Shown here: in pieces, positions 1-7,569 of the stretch
Numbering within the stretch: the stretch's first letter is position 1
Layout: every line of letters starts with the position of its first letter
Assembly (NCBI RefSeq): GCF_014203125.1
Contig: NZ_JACHIH010000006.1
Span: 86,228 to 150,227 of the forward strand
DNA length: 64,000 nt
From: Rhodopseudomonas rhenobacensis
GTDB taxonomy: Bacteria; Pseudomonadota; Alphaproteobacteria; Rhizobiales; Xanthobacteraceae
Direction: 5' to 3'
Translations under genes and position numbers: made by a program
Notes under the pieces: generated by a model
Told to the model about the DNA's origin: nothing
The model's input: only the letters and a program-made list of their open reading frames with translations
Databases searched by the model: none

Positions 1-17
1 TGCGGCGCGCGGAACAG

Positions 18-419
18 ATGCGCGCCTCCGATGCCGAATTTGCGCAGTGCTACGAGGAAGCCAAGGCGGCGATCCTGTTCGTGTCCGGGACCAAGCTCGC
101 CGACCTCCTGCGCGACGATGACGCGGTCGAGGTCGCGGTCCGCATCCTCGACGCACCTAACTCAGCACCGGTGCGGGTCTCGACCCGTGAGATCATTGCC
201 ATGGCGGTGCGCCTCATCACGCTGGAAGAGCTCGCGATCAGCAATCTTGAGCTGCTCACAACGCTCGATGTTTTGGCCGAGACGCAATCCGAAACCGAAG
301 CGCAAGCGCTGCGCGCCGAAGCCGCATTGCTGATCGACGGCATCGCCACCTCGCTGGGTTCGCTCGGCCTCGCTAACGCATCGATCCCGTCAGCCCCCAA
401 AGGAGACCTCCATGCCTGA
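18..419 (+). CDS. phage early-region protein of unknown function (maybe 5' truncated)
   Basis: An acidic, Ala- and Leu-rich 133-residue protein with predicted helices and no motif I recognise. The reading frame stays open to the left edge of the window, so the ATG at 18 may be internal and the true start may lie outside. Its end overlaps the start of the DUF3164 gene by 8 bp, and it contains that gene's Shine-Dalgarno, which suggests translational coupling in the early operon. In Mu-like phages this place, just after the transposition genes, holds small accessory proteins of unknown role. Confidence 0.6.
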   Translation: MRASDAEFAQCYEEAKAAILFVSGTKLADLLRDDDAVEVAVRILDAPNSAPVRVSTREIIAMAVRLITLEELAISNLELLTTLDVLAETQSETEAQALRAEAALLIDGIATSLGSLGLANASIPSAPKGDLHA

Positions 420-1068
420 AGCCGCCACCATGCAAGCCCCGATCGCCGATGGAACGATCGAGATCTCCGGCAAGATGTTCATGCACGACTCGTCGGGGCG
501 GCTCGTGCCGACCGAGCTGATCAAGCCGCAGTACCTGCTGGAAGATCAGACCGTGCGGAAAATCATCGGCTTCGCGCAGGAGCTTTCTGACCAGATCACC
601 CGCTTTCGTGGCCACACCTTCGACGACGTCGCCGCCTTCGGCGAGCTGCTCGCCGAGCAGTACCAGGCCAAGCGCGGCGGCAAGAAGGGCAACGTGACGC
701 TGTCGACCTTTGACGGCCTGTTTAAGGTCGTTGTCCAGGTCGCCGATCAGCTGTCGTTCGGCCCCGAGCTGCAGGTGGCGAAGACGCTGGTCGACGGATG
801 CATCACCGCCTGGTCGGACGGCGCCCGCAGCGAGATCCGCGCGCTGGTCGACTACGCCTTCCAGGTCGACAAGGAAGGCCGCATCAACCGCGCCGCGCTG
901 TTTCAGCTGCGCCGGTTGGAGATCGACGACGAACAGTGGCGCCATGCGATGGCCGCCCTCGGCGACGCCATCCGCGTCGTCGGCAGCAAAGAGTACGTGC
1001 GGTTCTATCGCCGCCCAAACCTCTCCGCGGCGTGGCAGCCGATCACTATCGATCTCGCAGCGGCGTGA
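412..1068 (+). CDS. DUF3164 family phage protein
   Basis: A 218-residue protein resembling the DUF3164 family, which in Mu-like phages is usually encoded shortly downstream of the transposase A and B genes. The visible signature is an N-terminal segment with 'DSSGRLVPTELIKP', a helical centre, and the C-terminal 'YVRFYRRP' typical of the family. A strong Shine-Dalgarno (AAAGGAG) lies about 7 bases before the ATG. Its biochemical function is not known. It is the best evidence that the transposition module lies just left of the window. Confidence 0.8.
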   Translation: MPEAATMQAPIADGTIEISGKMFMHDSSGRLVPTELIKPQYLLEDQTVRKIIGFAQELSDQITRFRGHTFDDVAAFGELLAEQYQAKRGGKKGNVTLSTFDGLFKVVVQVADQLSFGPELQVAKTLVDGCITAWSDGARSEIRALVDYAFQVDKEGRINRAALFQLRRLEIDDEQWRHAMAALGDAIRVVGSKEYVRFYRRPNLSAAWQPITIDLAAA

Positions 1069-1104
1069 AGTCCACCATCCATCAACCCAACTGAGGAGAA
1101 CACG

Positions 1105-1752
1105 ATGACTGATAAAAACGGCAAGGGACCCTTCAATGTGCATCCCTTTCTCAAAATCATCGCTGCATTCCGGGGGCCCTGGGCGCGCAACTATTCGAGT
1201 AGTTCGGACGAACTGCAGAAGCAGATTTCGGACCTTGGCGCTGCCAACCTCTTAGAAGCCATGGCTATCTCCGACAAGCTTGAGAAGGTCTTTTCGACGA
1301 AAATCGAGCCGAGCATCAGGATCGCTTGTGGCGAGGAAACGAAGACCGATCATCCGTTCTTGAAGCCGGCCCCGCCGCCGAAGCCGCAGCCGCACTACGA
1401 GAACGTCGAGGAGATGTTGGGGCTGCTAGACGGCGAGTGGAAGTGTCAGGTGCATCCCGTCGACCGCACTACAGACATCGAGCACTTCGTATCCCTCAAG
1501 ATCGAGACCGGGCACACCTGGGCTTTTAAGGTGGTCCTATGGTCATTGGTTGACCGGCGCGTGCGTATCGCGATCCTGGTGAGCCCATTCCAGTTGCTGC
1601 AGACAGCTCATTTCGAGTGCGACAGCGAGAAGTTCGGCTTCAAGCCAGAAATCACAACCTGCAGCGACGATCCCTTCCTCGATCTGTGCAAGGTCGTCAT
1701 CGCTGGAAAGCTCGACCGCTACAATCATGCGGCGGGCGAAGATCTGGACTGA
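1105..1752 (+). CDS. phage hypothetical protein
   Basis: A 215-residue soluble protein that I do not recognise. A Pro-rich linker around residues 84-93 separates an N-terminal helical part from a C-terminal part of mixed strand and helix that contains 'DGEWKCQVHPVDRTTDIEHF'. GAGGAG sits 8 bases upstream of the ATG, so translation is plausible. The base composition is less GC-rich than that of the neighbouring structural genes, as is common for accessory early genes. Its end overlaps the next ORF by 26 bp. Confidence 0.6.
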   Translation: MTDKNGKGPFNVHPFLKIIAAFRGPWARNYSSSSDELQKQISDLGAANLLEAMAISDKLEKVFSTKIEPSIRIACGEETKTDHPFLKPAPPPKPQPHYENVEEMLGLLDGEWKCQVHPVDRTTDIEHFVSLKIETGHTWAFKVVLWSLVDRRVRIAILVSPFQLLQTAHFECDSEKFGFKPEITTCSDDPFLDLCKVVIAGKLDRYNHAAGEDLD

Positions 1753-1969
1753 CGCTGTGCCCTGGGCGGATCGATCGCTGCCACCCGAGCGCGACGATGA
1801 CCCGCCGGCCGAACTGCCGGCGCCGATCGAGGCCCTCGCGGCCGAGCGCGGCGCCCTGATGAAGCAAGTCCGCCGCGGCGTCCAATCGGAACGCCAGCGG
1901 CGGATCCTTAAGCGGATCGCGGCAATCACGCTGGCGATCCTCGCGACGGCCGGAGGACGAACGACGTGA
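1727..1969 (+). CDS. small phage hypothetical protein
   Basis: An 80-residue ORF that overlaps the previous gene by 26 bp and the next by GTGA. The tight overlaps on both sides support it as a real member of the operon. The N-terminal half is Pro/Asp-rich, the middle is strongly basic (around 45-62), and the last 18 residues are hydrophobic (AAITLAILATAGG) and could be a short membrane segment. The function is unknown. Confidence 0.5.
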   Translation: MRRAKIWTDAVPWADRSLPPERDDDPPAELPAPIEALAAERGALMKQVRRGVQSERQRRILKRIAAITLAILATAGGRTT

Positions 1970-2307
1970 GCGAAGAAATCATCAAGTCGACGCAAAACAA
2001 GATCGCGGAGGTCAAGCAGGCCTTCGGAGCGCCCGGCGATTGGGGTTACGACGATCCCAAAGGGCAGGCGCTTTACGGGCTGTACAATTTCGGGGCGACG
2101 CTCGCTGCTCACGCTCCTGCCGCAGCCGCTGATACGCGCGACGCTGTCCGCTATCGCTGGCTGCGCTCGCGGGACGTGGGGACGATCTACGACGGCGGCG
2201 TATTCGTCGGCAAGACACCCGGGAATCTCGTTCTGAGCGGCATCCACCTTGACGCCGCGGTCGACGCCGCCCGCATCGCCGAACAATCGCCGGACGCGGG
2301 AGAGTGA
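1966..2307 (+). CDS. small phage hypothetical protein (YRWLR-type)
   Basis: A 113-residue protein starting at GTG, with a 4-base GTGA overlap with the upstream stop. The central 'DAVRYRWLRSRD' followed by a short C-terminal 'LDAAVDAARIAE' helix is a pattern often seen in small phage proteins of unknown function. No catalytic motif or membrane segment is visible. Position and spacing put it in the early operon between the DUF3164 gene and gemA. Confidence 0.55.
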   Translation: MSEEIIKSTQNKIAEVKQAFGAPGDWGYDDPKGQALYGLYNFGATLAAHAPAAAADTRDAVRYRWLRSRDVGTIYDGGVFVGKTPGNLVLSGIHLDAAVDAARIAEQSPDAGE

Positions 2308-2308
2308 G

Positions 2309-2509
2309 ATGCGCAAGTACGGTCACAAGACCTCCACGTCGATCGACCGCATCGGCACTACGGTGCAGGTCAGCATCGCCTTCGAAGACGAAGTCACCGC
2401 TGAAGCGGCTACGGAACTGCTGCGCCGCCGTCAGCAGCACGGCGCGCTGACGATCGACCTGCAGCGCGTCGGCTTCACTCAGATCGAGGGGAGCTTCGAG
2501 CGGCTATGA
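2309..2509 (+). CDS. small phage hypothetical protein
   Basis: A 66-residue ORF. The ATG at 2309 is preferred over an in-frame upstream start because it begins one base after the previous stop and has GGGAGAG just upstream. The predicted secondary structure is two strands followed by the helix 'EAATELLRRRQQHG'. Its last 4 bases overlap the start of the next gene (ATGA). The function is unknown. Confidence 0.5.
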   Translation: MRKYGHKTSTSIDRIGTTVQVSIAFEDEVTAEAATELLRRRQQHGALTIDLQRVGFTQIEGSFERL

Positions 2510-2868
2510 GCAACATGGGGCAGGAACGCATCACCTTCACAGACACAGACATGGCCTTGGCGTTGACGCTGATGCTTCCGCGCCTGCGCAGCGGGATCGA
2601 GCACGACCTGCATATGGCCCGCTGGGTTGCAGACGAGATCGGGCTTCCGCTTCCCAGTCTGGAGTTGTCGATCGCGCAGATGCAGCGCGATGTTGCAGCG
2701 ATCGAAGCTATTCCCGATCGGCTGAAGCAGCTCGCGACTGTGGAGGCCGAGATAGACGTACTGATCCTGCGCAAGGCATCGGGTTGTTGGATCATCAGTT
2801 CGATCGAGAACCCTTCCGCGCACGTCAGCTCCCAACTCAGTGAACCCTTCCTTGGAGCGCAGCCATGA
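2506..2868 (+). CDS. phage hypothetical protein
   Basis: A 120-residue, largely helical protein that overlaps the upstream gene by ATGA and the downstream gemA start by 4 bases. The helix from about residue 45 to 85 (IAQMQRDVAAIEAIPDRLKQ...) has a heptad-like pattern and could form a coiled coil. There is no recognised domain. It probably belongs to the early regulatory or accessory set of the phage. Confidence 0.5.
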   Translation: MSNMGQERITFTDTDMALALTLMLPRLRSGIEHDLHMARWVADEIGLPLPSLELSIAQMQRDVAAIEAIPDRLKQLATVEAEIDVLILRKASGCWIISSIENPSAHVSSQLSEPFLGAQP

Positions 2869-3461
2869 CAAGATTTGCAGTCGCGAAGGTGTCGGCGCCA
2901 CAGATTGCGATGATCCACTTGCTGGCGAAGCAAGCCGGCATCGACGATGACTGCCGCCGCGACGTGATGGAAGCCGTCTGCGGCAAGCGCTCGGCGCGCG
3001 ACCTCACCGCGATCGAGGCGGTGAATGTTATCGACCGCTTGAAGGGCGCTTCAAAGTCCGCCGATATCGACGGGCCTTATGGCAAGAAGATCCGGGCGCT
3101 GTGGATCTCGGCCTGGAATCTCGGCGTGGTGCACAACCGCACCGATGCCGCGATGCTGGCCTTTGTCGAGCGGCAGACCGGCATCGAGCGCACCCGCTGG
3201 CTTCGCGCCGCGAAGGATGCCCGCAAGGCCGTCGAAGCGTTGAAGCAATGGCTGGCGCGTGAGGCCGGCGTGAAGTGGCCGGCCGGCGACGATCCGATCG
3301 CCGTGCGCCGCGCGGTGATCGAGGCGCAGCAACGGCTGCTCGGTTTGCCGGTGATGCCGGCGACTGAATTGCTGCCCGACGACGCGGTCTATCTCGACCA
3401 GAAGATTAGTCTGCTCGGTCGCCAGTTGCGCAAGGCGCTGGCTAAGCCCGCGAGGTACTGA
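2865..3461 (+). CDS. gemA: GemA/gp16 family regulator (DUF1018)
   Basis: A 198-residue protein resembling the Mu gp16 (GemA, DUF1018) family. The N-terminal 'IHLLAKQAGIDDDCRRDVM' and the following 'ALTAIEAVNVID'-type helix are the family signature. The Trp/Arg-rich middle (IRALWISAWNLGV) and 'RTRWLRAAKDARKAVEALK' also fit. In Mu, GemA alters host gene expression and DNA topology in the early phase. The gene lies three ORFs upstream of the Mor/C activator, as in other Mu-like phages, and starts with a 4-base overlap with the previous gene. Confidence 0.8.
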   Translation: MTRFAVAKVSAPQIAMIHLLAKQAGIDDDCRRDVMEAVCGKRSARDLTAIEAVNVIDRLKGASKSADIDGPYGKKIRALWISAWNLGVVHNRTDAAMLAFVERQTGIERTRWLRAAKDARKAVEALKQWLAREAGVKWPAGDDPIAVRRAVIEAQQRLLGLPVMPATELLPDDAVYLDQKISLLGRQLRKALAKPARY

Positions 3462-3464
3462 GCC

Positions 3465-3665
3465 ATGTTCGCGAATGACAAAAAGTCGGTGGAAGAGTTC
3501 GTCGAGCTGCTGCGCAGCGCGGCGCCGGAATTGAACGTCGTGTTCTCTCTGGATGATGCGGATGCCGTTGCTGATCTTGCTCGAGGTCTGATCACGGTTT
3601 CCATGCCAGAACTTCCGCCCGCGCTCCGCACTCTGGAGCTTCCGGCGGGCACGGTGCTGCCATGA
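3465..3665 (+). CDS. small phage hypothetical protein
   Basis: A 66-residue acidic protein. The helical N-terminus 'KSVEEFVELLRSAAPELNVVFSL' is followed by a short Leu/Pro-rich tail. It starts 3 bases after gemA and overlaps the next ORF by 4 bases. It has no known domain. Small acidic proteins between gemA and mor are common but uncharacterised. Confidence 0.45.
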   Translation: MFANDKKSVEEFVELLRSAAPELNVVFSLDDADAVADLARGLITVSMPELPPALRTLELPAGTVLP

Positions 3666-3895
3666 CCAGGCGCTCCGGGATCAACGTTTCAGATCACGCG
3701 CTGCTGCGGCTGCTGGAGCGTGCCGGCGCCGTTGACGTTGAAGCACTGCGCCGCGCGGTGGCGACGTCGATCGGTCGCGCCGTTCTGGTCGCCGAATCGA
3801 TCGGCGCCAGCGAATTTGTGATCGTCGCCGACGGGCTGTCCTACGTGGTCAAGAACGGCGTCGTCACCACCGTGTTTCCGGAGCCGCGCCGGTGA
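3662..3895 (+). CDS. small phage hypothetical protein
   Basis: A 77-residue protein with 'SDHALLRLLERAGAVDVEALRRAV' followed by a strand-rich half ending 'YVVKNGVVTTVFP'. This alpha-then-beta layout recalls small RNase-like toxin folds such as BrnT or RelE, but no catalytic set can be assigned and no antitoxin gene is adjacent, so I do not call it a toxin. It overlaps the Mor/C gene by 4 bases, which implies translational coupling. Confidence 0.5.
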   Translation: MTRRSGINVSDHALLRLLERAGAVDVEALRRAVATSIGRAVLVAESIGASEFVIVADGLSYVVKNGVVTTVFPEPRR

Positions 3896-4308
3896 CCTAC
3901 ACCTGGCTGCCGGAGGTGCTGGCCGAGATCGCCGATGTGGCGGGGCTCGACGCTGCATTGAAGGTGGCCGAATCCTTTGGCGGCACCCGCAAGCAGGTTC
4001 CGGCTCAAGTCCCCGACGGACCTCACTGGCTGACTGATTGTGTTGGTCGGCGGGCGGCCGAGGCGATCTGCAAGCACTTCCGCCAAGGGACGGCCAGCGG
4101 CCGATTTGGTGGTGCGTATTTGACGATTCCGCTCGGCCCGGCCGGAACGGTGGCGGCGGCTCGGCGTCGCATGGCGAAAGCCCTGCTGGACGGAAAGTCC
4201 GCGTCAGAAGCGGCGCGGATCGCCGGCATGACCGAGCGCACAGCCTACCGCGCCCGCTCACGCGCCCGCAATCGTGGGTGGGATGACAATCAGGACGACA
4301 TGTTTTAG
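3892..4308 (+). CDS. Mor/C family middle or late transcription activator
   Basis: A 138-residue protein of the Mor transcription activator family. In Mu, Mor switches on the middle promoter and C the late promoters by binding a dyad centred near -43 and contacting RNA polymerase. Here the dimerisation region lies around residues 50-85 and ends in the beta-strand 'GRFGGAYLTIPL'. A C-terminal helix-turn-helix spans about 90-128 ('KSASEAARIAGMTERTAYR'). It is the only Mor/C member in the window and sits directly before the lysis block, which is the position of C in Mu. A matching set of three dyads heads the three late blocks (see the promoter features). Confidence 0.87.
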   Translation: MTYTWLPEVLAEIADVAGLDAALKVAESFGGTRKQVPAQVPDGPHWLTDCVGRRAAEAICKHFRQGTASGRFGGAYLTIPLGPAGTVAAARRRMAKALLDGKSASEAARIAGMTERTAYRARSRARNRGWDDNQDDMF

Positions 4309-4347
4309 GTTGGTCGCGCCTCCCGATCGCCCTTCGTCATCGCCGCC

Positions 4348-4394
4348 GATGACATCTGTCAGCCGGGATATGCAGAGCTAGGAGCGCCTACGGT
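4348..4394 (+). promoter_or_regulatory. putative activator-dependent late promoter 1 (lysis/packaging block)
   Basis: The dyad GATGACA-TC-TGTCAGC at 4348-4363 is followed after 25 bases by TACGGT at 4389-4394, a weak -10-like hexamer. No -35 is visible, as expected for an activator-dependent promoter. The same dyad occurs at 13327 and 25704 with 24-base spacing to a TA-rich hexamer. The site lies in the gap between the Mor/C gene and the endolysin, the counterpart of Mu Plys. Confidence 0.6.
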
Positions 4395-4426
4395 CTTTCG
4401 TCGATCACGCGATGGAGACCGCTTTC

Positions 4427-5758
4427 ATGCCCTGCGAAATCAAATCCAACCGCATCTACCGCGACGGCAAGGCCGTCGGTTTTCAACAGACAAAAAACGT
4501 TGGCGGCGCCATCGTTCCAACCGTCATCGTGCTCCACGACACCGCAGGTCATCTGCACGGTCGCGACTCGATCGATTGGCTGCTCGGCGGACCGGGACGA
4601 TCGCAGGCTTCCAGTGCCCATGTGGTGATCGGCCGCGACGGCACGATCACCCAGCTTGCCGCCACCAACATGAAGACCTGGCACGCTGGCGCAAGCTCTT
4701 GGCGCGGGCGGCAGATGCTCAACGGTTGGTCAATCGGGATCGAGATCGTTAATCCGGGCGGACCGCTCACCCCCCTCGGTAATGGTCGCTACAAGGGCGT
4801 CGACCTGATCGACACCAAGGCCGATCCGTCGCTGAAAGTGCGGACCGGGGTTTTCCCGCAGCGCACCGAGGACGGCAAGCCGATGCCGACGAACGCCGGT
4901 GCCGGCTATTGGCTTGAACATTCGCCGCAGCAGATCGCAGCCATAGTGGACCTGTGCCGTGCCCTGGTCGCGGCCTATCCGACGATCACCGAGATCGTCA
5001 CTCATTGGATGATCGCGCCGACCCGCAAGGTTGATACCAATCCGCTGTTCCCGCTCGCCGAGGTCCGCGCCCGTGTGTTCGATCGCACGATGCCGGTCGG
5101 CTTCGGCGATATCCCGCTCGCCGATGATGCCGGCGAGGACGCTTCCGCTACGGCCGACGAGGCTGATGCCGCGCCAGGTCCCGTCGACGACGGCCTCTAC
5201 TCGGATCCCTCTGCGGCGGCAGCCCCGGCGCCGGACCATGCCGGACCGCCGAAGGCACTCGTCGAGTTCGTCCAGGGGCGGCTTCGCTCGCTCGGCTACT
5301 ACGAGGTCGGCGATATCGATGGCGATTTCGCCGGGCGCACCGAAGACGCGCTGGTGACGTTCAAGCGCCACAACGGCCTTCCGCCGGACCCGGTGCTCGA
5401 CCAGGCGACGCTCAATGCGCTCACCTCCGCAGAGCCACGCGAGGTTGGCGAGGCCCGCGCCAATGCCACCGCAAAGTCGCTGCGCAAGGCGGTGCCTGCG
5501 GTGCAACAGGCGGGCCGGTCGAAACTGCTAGCATGGGTGCTGGCAGCCCCGTCGGCCCTCTTCGCGGCGCTGCAGGGCATCGCCTCGAACGTGTCGAGCG
5601 TGATGACGCAGCTCGCGCCGATCACCGGCTGGCTTTCCGCCGTGCCCGGCTGGGCCTGGGCGCTGCTGATCCTCGCGATTGCCGGCGGCATCTGGTGGTC
5701 CTCCCGCGCGGTCGAGACCGAGACGGTCGATGCTTATCGCGCCGGCCGGCTCACCTGA
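4427..5758 (+). CDS. N-acetylmuramoyl-L-alanine amidase endolysin with peptidoglycan-binding and membrane segments
   Basis: A 443-residue, two-domain lysin. The N-terminal amidase_2 domain (about 1-215) has Zn-ligand candidates in 'VIVLHDTAG' (His37) and in the late 'THWMIAPTRKVDTNP' (His and Asp). An Ala/Asp-rich linker leads to a PG_binding_1 domain at about 265-330 ('LRSLGYYEVGDIDGDF'). The C-terminus carries hydrophobic stretches around 370-390 and 405-425, so the enzyme may be membrane-anchored, which is unusual for an endolysin. I chose ATG 4427 over ATG 4412 because GGAG lies 9 bases upstream of it. It is the first gene after putative late promoter 1. Confidence 0.88.
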   Translation: MPCEIKSNRIYRDGKAVGFQQTKNVGGAIVPTVIVLHDTAGHLHGRDSIDWLLGGPGRSQASSAHVVIGRDGTITQLAATNMKTWHAGASSWRGRQMLNGWSIGIEIVNPGGPLTPLGNGRYKGVDLIDTKADPSLKVRTGVFPQRTEDGKPMPTNAGAGYWLEHSPQQIAAIVDLCRALVAAYPTITEIVTHWMIAPTRKVDTNPLFPLAEVRARVFDRTMPVGFGDIPLADDAGEDASATADEADAAPGPVDDGLYSDPSAAAAPAPDHAGPPKALVEFVQGRLRSLGYYEVGDIDGDFAGRTEDALVTFKRHNGLPPDPVLDQATLNALTSAEPREVGEARANATAKSLRKAVPAVQQAGRSKLLAWVLAAPSALFAALQGIASNVSSVMTQLAPITGWLSAVPGWAWALLILAIAGGIWWSSRAVETETVDAYRAGRLT

Positions 5759-5769
5759 CGGAGGCAATC

Positions 5770-5988
5770 ATGCTCGCTGCTATCCGGATCGCCGCAATTT
5801 GCCTCGGTTTCTACATCGTCATCGTGGTCGCCGTGATGATCACCGTGCGCGCCCGATGGGTGCATCAGACCTATGGCGCCGATTTCAGCTTCGCCGATCG
5901 CGTCGAGGCGGTGATGACGCCTGCGCTGTGGAGCTGGGCGGGCATCGGTGTGGCGTTGCTCGGCGTCAGCTGCGGGATCGCGCCATGA
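5770..5988 (+). CDS. holin-like two-TM protein
   Basis: A 72-residue protein with two hydrophobic helices, roughly 4-26 (AAICLGFYIVIVVAVMITV) and 52-70 (ALWSWAGIGVALLGVSCG), separated by a polar loop. Size, topology and place between the endolysin and the spanin genes suggest a class II holin that would permeabilise the inner membrane at lysis. There is no sequence signature specific to holins, so this is contextual. Its stop overlaps the next start (ATGA). Confidence 0.6.
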   Translation: MLAAIRIAAICLGFYIVIVVAVMITVRARWVHQTYGADFSFADRVEAVMTPALWSWAGIGVALLGVSCGIAP

Positions 5989-6383
5989 TTTCGCTCGCCG
6001 CACTGACTGCTGTCGCGGCGCGGCCGATCGGCAAGGCCGCGCTGATCGCCTTGGGAATCGCCGGCCTGTTGGCGATCGGCGGCCTCGGCGCCTGGCGTGC
6101 CGCAGCCACGGTGCAGGCCATGGTCGATGACGCCGCCGCGACCGCGAAAGCCGAGCGCGACGCGCATTGGCGCTCCGAGATCGCGGAAGCCAACGTCAAG
6201 GTGGCGCAGGCCGAGGTCGAGCAGGCCCGCGCGGCGATGACCGCGGATACCGAGGTCAAAGCCGCTGAAACGCGTCGTGAAGAGGCATTGAAAGAGTTGG
6301 AGACGAAGAATGCGACGCTTGCTGACAGCGGTCGTTGTGGGCTCGGGCGTGATCGTGTCCGGCTGCTCAACAACTCGCGATGA
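5985..6383 (+). CDS. Rz-like i-spanin
   Basis: A 132-residue protein with an N-terminal membrane helix at about 18-38 (ALIALGIAGLLAIGGLGAW), then a long charged coiled coil (AEANVKVAQAEVEQARAAMTADTEVK...). This is the topology of inner-membrane spanins, which fuse inner and outer membranes in the last step of Gram-negative phage lysis. The o-spanin ORF starts inside its 3' end in another frame, an arrangement diagnostic of Rz/Rz1 pairs. Confidence 0.8.
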   Translation: MISLAALTAVAARPIGKAALIALGIAGLLAIGGLGAWRAAATVQAMVDDAAATAKAERDAHWRSEIAEANVKVAQAEVEQARAAMTADTEVKAAETRREEALKELETKNATLADSGRCGLGRDRVRLLNNSR

Positions 6384-6582
6384 GCCGGTGGTGAAGCTGG
6401 AATTGATGTGGCCGACCGTGCCGGCTGCCGCAACCGAGCCGTGCGCCGACCCGGTGTCGGTGCCCGATCGCGATCTGACCGAGCGCGAGACCGTCAGCTA
6501 TTGGGGGCGCGATCGCGCCTCGCTCAAAACCTGCGAGGGCCGTCGTCGCGTGGCGGTCGACGCGATCAAGGAGCGGCCGTGA
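6310..6582 (+). CDS. Rz1-like o-spanin lipoprotein
   Basis: A 90-residue protein with a lipoprotein signal peptide: MRRLLTAVVVGSG followed by the lipobox 'VSGC' with Cys19. The first 74 bp overlap the i-spanin gene in a different frame and the rest extends beyond it. After lipidation it would sit on the inner leaflet of the outer membrane and bind the i-spanin coiled coil. The mature part (about 70 residues) is longer and less Pro-rich than classic lambda Rz1 and has two further Cys residues. The next gene overlaps its stop by 4 bases. Confidence 0.8.
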   Translation: MRRLLTAVVVGSGVIVSGCSTTRDEPVVKLELMWPTVPAAATEPCADPVSVPDRDLTERETVSYWGRDRASLKTCEGRRRVAVDAIKERP

Positions 6583-6800
6583 CCGACCAGCTGGATGAGG
6601 CGCAGCTCCTCGAGGAGAGCGAGCGGACAGCAAGCATCGAGCGCGTCGGCGCGCGGCTCGCGGGGCGCGGGTCGATTTTTTGTCAGGCGTGCGGCGAGGA
6701 GATCGAGCCCGCCCGCCGCAAAGCGTTGCCTTCGGCGACGCGCTGCAGGGATTGCCAACAGCGGCGCGAGAATTGGCGCCGCATGAAAGGAACGCGGTGA
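6579..6800 (+). CDS. TraR/DksA-type zinc-finger protein
   Basis: A 73-residue protein starting at GTG (GTGA overlap with the o-spanin stop). The C-terminal C4 finger is 'FCQACGEEIEPARRKALP' followed by 'CRDC', the standard DksA/TraR spacing. Short TraR-like proteins bind the RNA polymerase secondary channel and mimic DksA with ppGpp; many Mu- and P2-like phages encode one. Here it would be expressed with the lysis and packaging genes. Whether it acts on host or phage promoters cannot be told from sequence. Confidence 0.82.
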   Translation: MTDQLDEAQLLEESERTASIERVGARLAGRGSIFCQACGEEIEPARRKALPSATRCRDCQQRRENWRRMKGTR

Positions 6801-7258
6801 TGGATTTCGGGTGGGCGGGGATGGTCGCCCTGATCAAGGACGTCTGGTGGTTCCTATCTGTGCCGTTGGCGGCCCTGATGGCATTCGGCATGTGGTACCT
6901 GCGCGGCCAGTTTCCGACCAAGGCCGAGTACGCCGACCAGACGAAGGCGCTGAACAAATCGGTGACAGAGCTGTCGGCTAAGATCGATGCCAACGACAAA
7001 AAGACCGGGGACCGCCTCGTCAAGAGCGAGCGCGAGATGAGCGATCGGATCGCGAAGCTGGAGGGGGACGTGAAACAGCTGCCCGGCCGTCCGGAGATGG
7101 AAAACCTGTCGGACCGCATCAGCCGGGTCGAAACGCAGATCGCCGCCTCTGCCGAGATGACGCGCGGCGTCGAAAAAACCGTCAACAAGATGGACCACAC
7201 CCTCAGTCTGATCCTCGGCCATCTGCTGGACGCCAACAAGAAGGAGAAATCGTCGTGA
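6800..7258 (+). CDS. DUF2730 family membrane-anchored coiled-coil protein
   Basis: A 152-residue protein resembling the Mu-like DUF2730 family. One N-terminal membrane helix (about 14-34, 'WWFLSVPLAALMAFGMWYL') is followed by about 100 residues of heptad-rich coiled coil ending 'HLLDANKKEKSS'. Its role is unknown; family members sit between the lysis genes and the small terminase, as here. ATG at 6800 is preferred over GTG at 6797. It overlaps the next gene by 4 bases. Confidence 0.75.
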   Translation: MDFGWAGMVALIKDVWWFLSVPLAALMAFGMWYLRGQFPTKAEYADQTKALNKSVTELSAKIDANDKKTGDRLVKSEREMSDRIAKLEGDVKQLPGRPEMENLSDRISRVETQIAASAEMTRGVEKTVNKMDHTLSLILGHLLDANKKEKSS

Positions 7259-7566
7259 CCGACAGCCTCGCCGAAACCTTCGACAAGGATCGCCGCCTCG
7301 TCATCCTGCGGCTACTTGCCGAACAAGATGATTACTCACTGTCCGCGCCGCTGATCACCAAGGCGGCGCAACAACTGCGCCACCGTGTTTATCCGGACGT
7401 GGTCGAGGCCGATCTCGTGCTCCTCGAGCAGCACCGGCTGCTCAAGCGCGAGGAGCTGGAGGTCGGCGGATCGAAAATGACGATTGCCACGCTCACCAAG
7501 TTCGGCCGCGATGTCGCCTGTGGCCGGCCTCACCCGATGGTGGCGCGGCCGTCGCCGAAGGATTGA
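7255..7566 (+). CDS. Mu gp26-like phage protein
   Basis: A 103-residue protein starting at GTG. The helical N-terminal half ('DKDRRLVILRLLAEQDDYSL') and the 'VVEADLVLLEQHRLLKREE' segment followed by a beta hairpin look like a winged-helix DNA-binding fold. It lies in the conserved Mu slot between DUF2730 and DUF3486 and may help small-terminase function or late regulation. That role is inferred only from position and fold impression. Confidence 0.6.
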   Translation: MTDSLAETFDKDRRLVILRLLAEQDDYSLSAPLITKAAQQLRHRVYPDVVEADLVLLEQHRLLKREELEVGGSKMTIATLTKFGRDVACGRPHPMVARPSPKD

Positions 7567-7569
7567 GCG

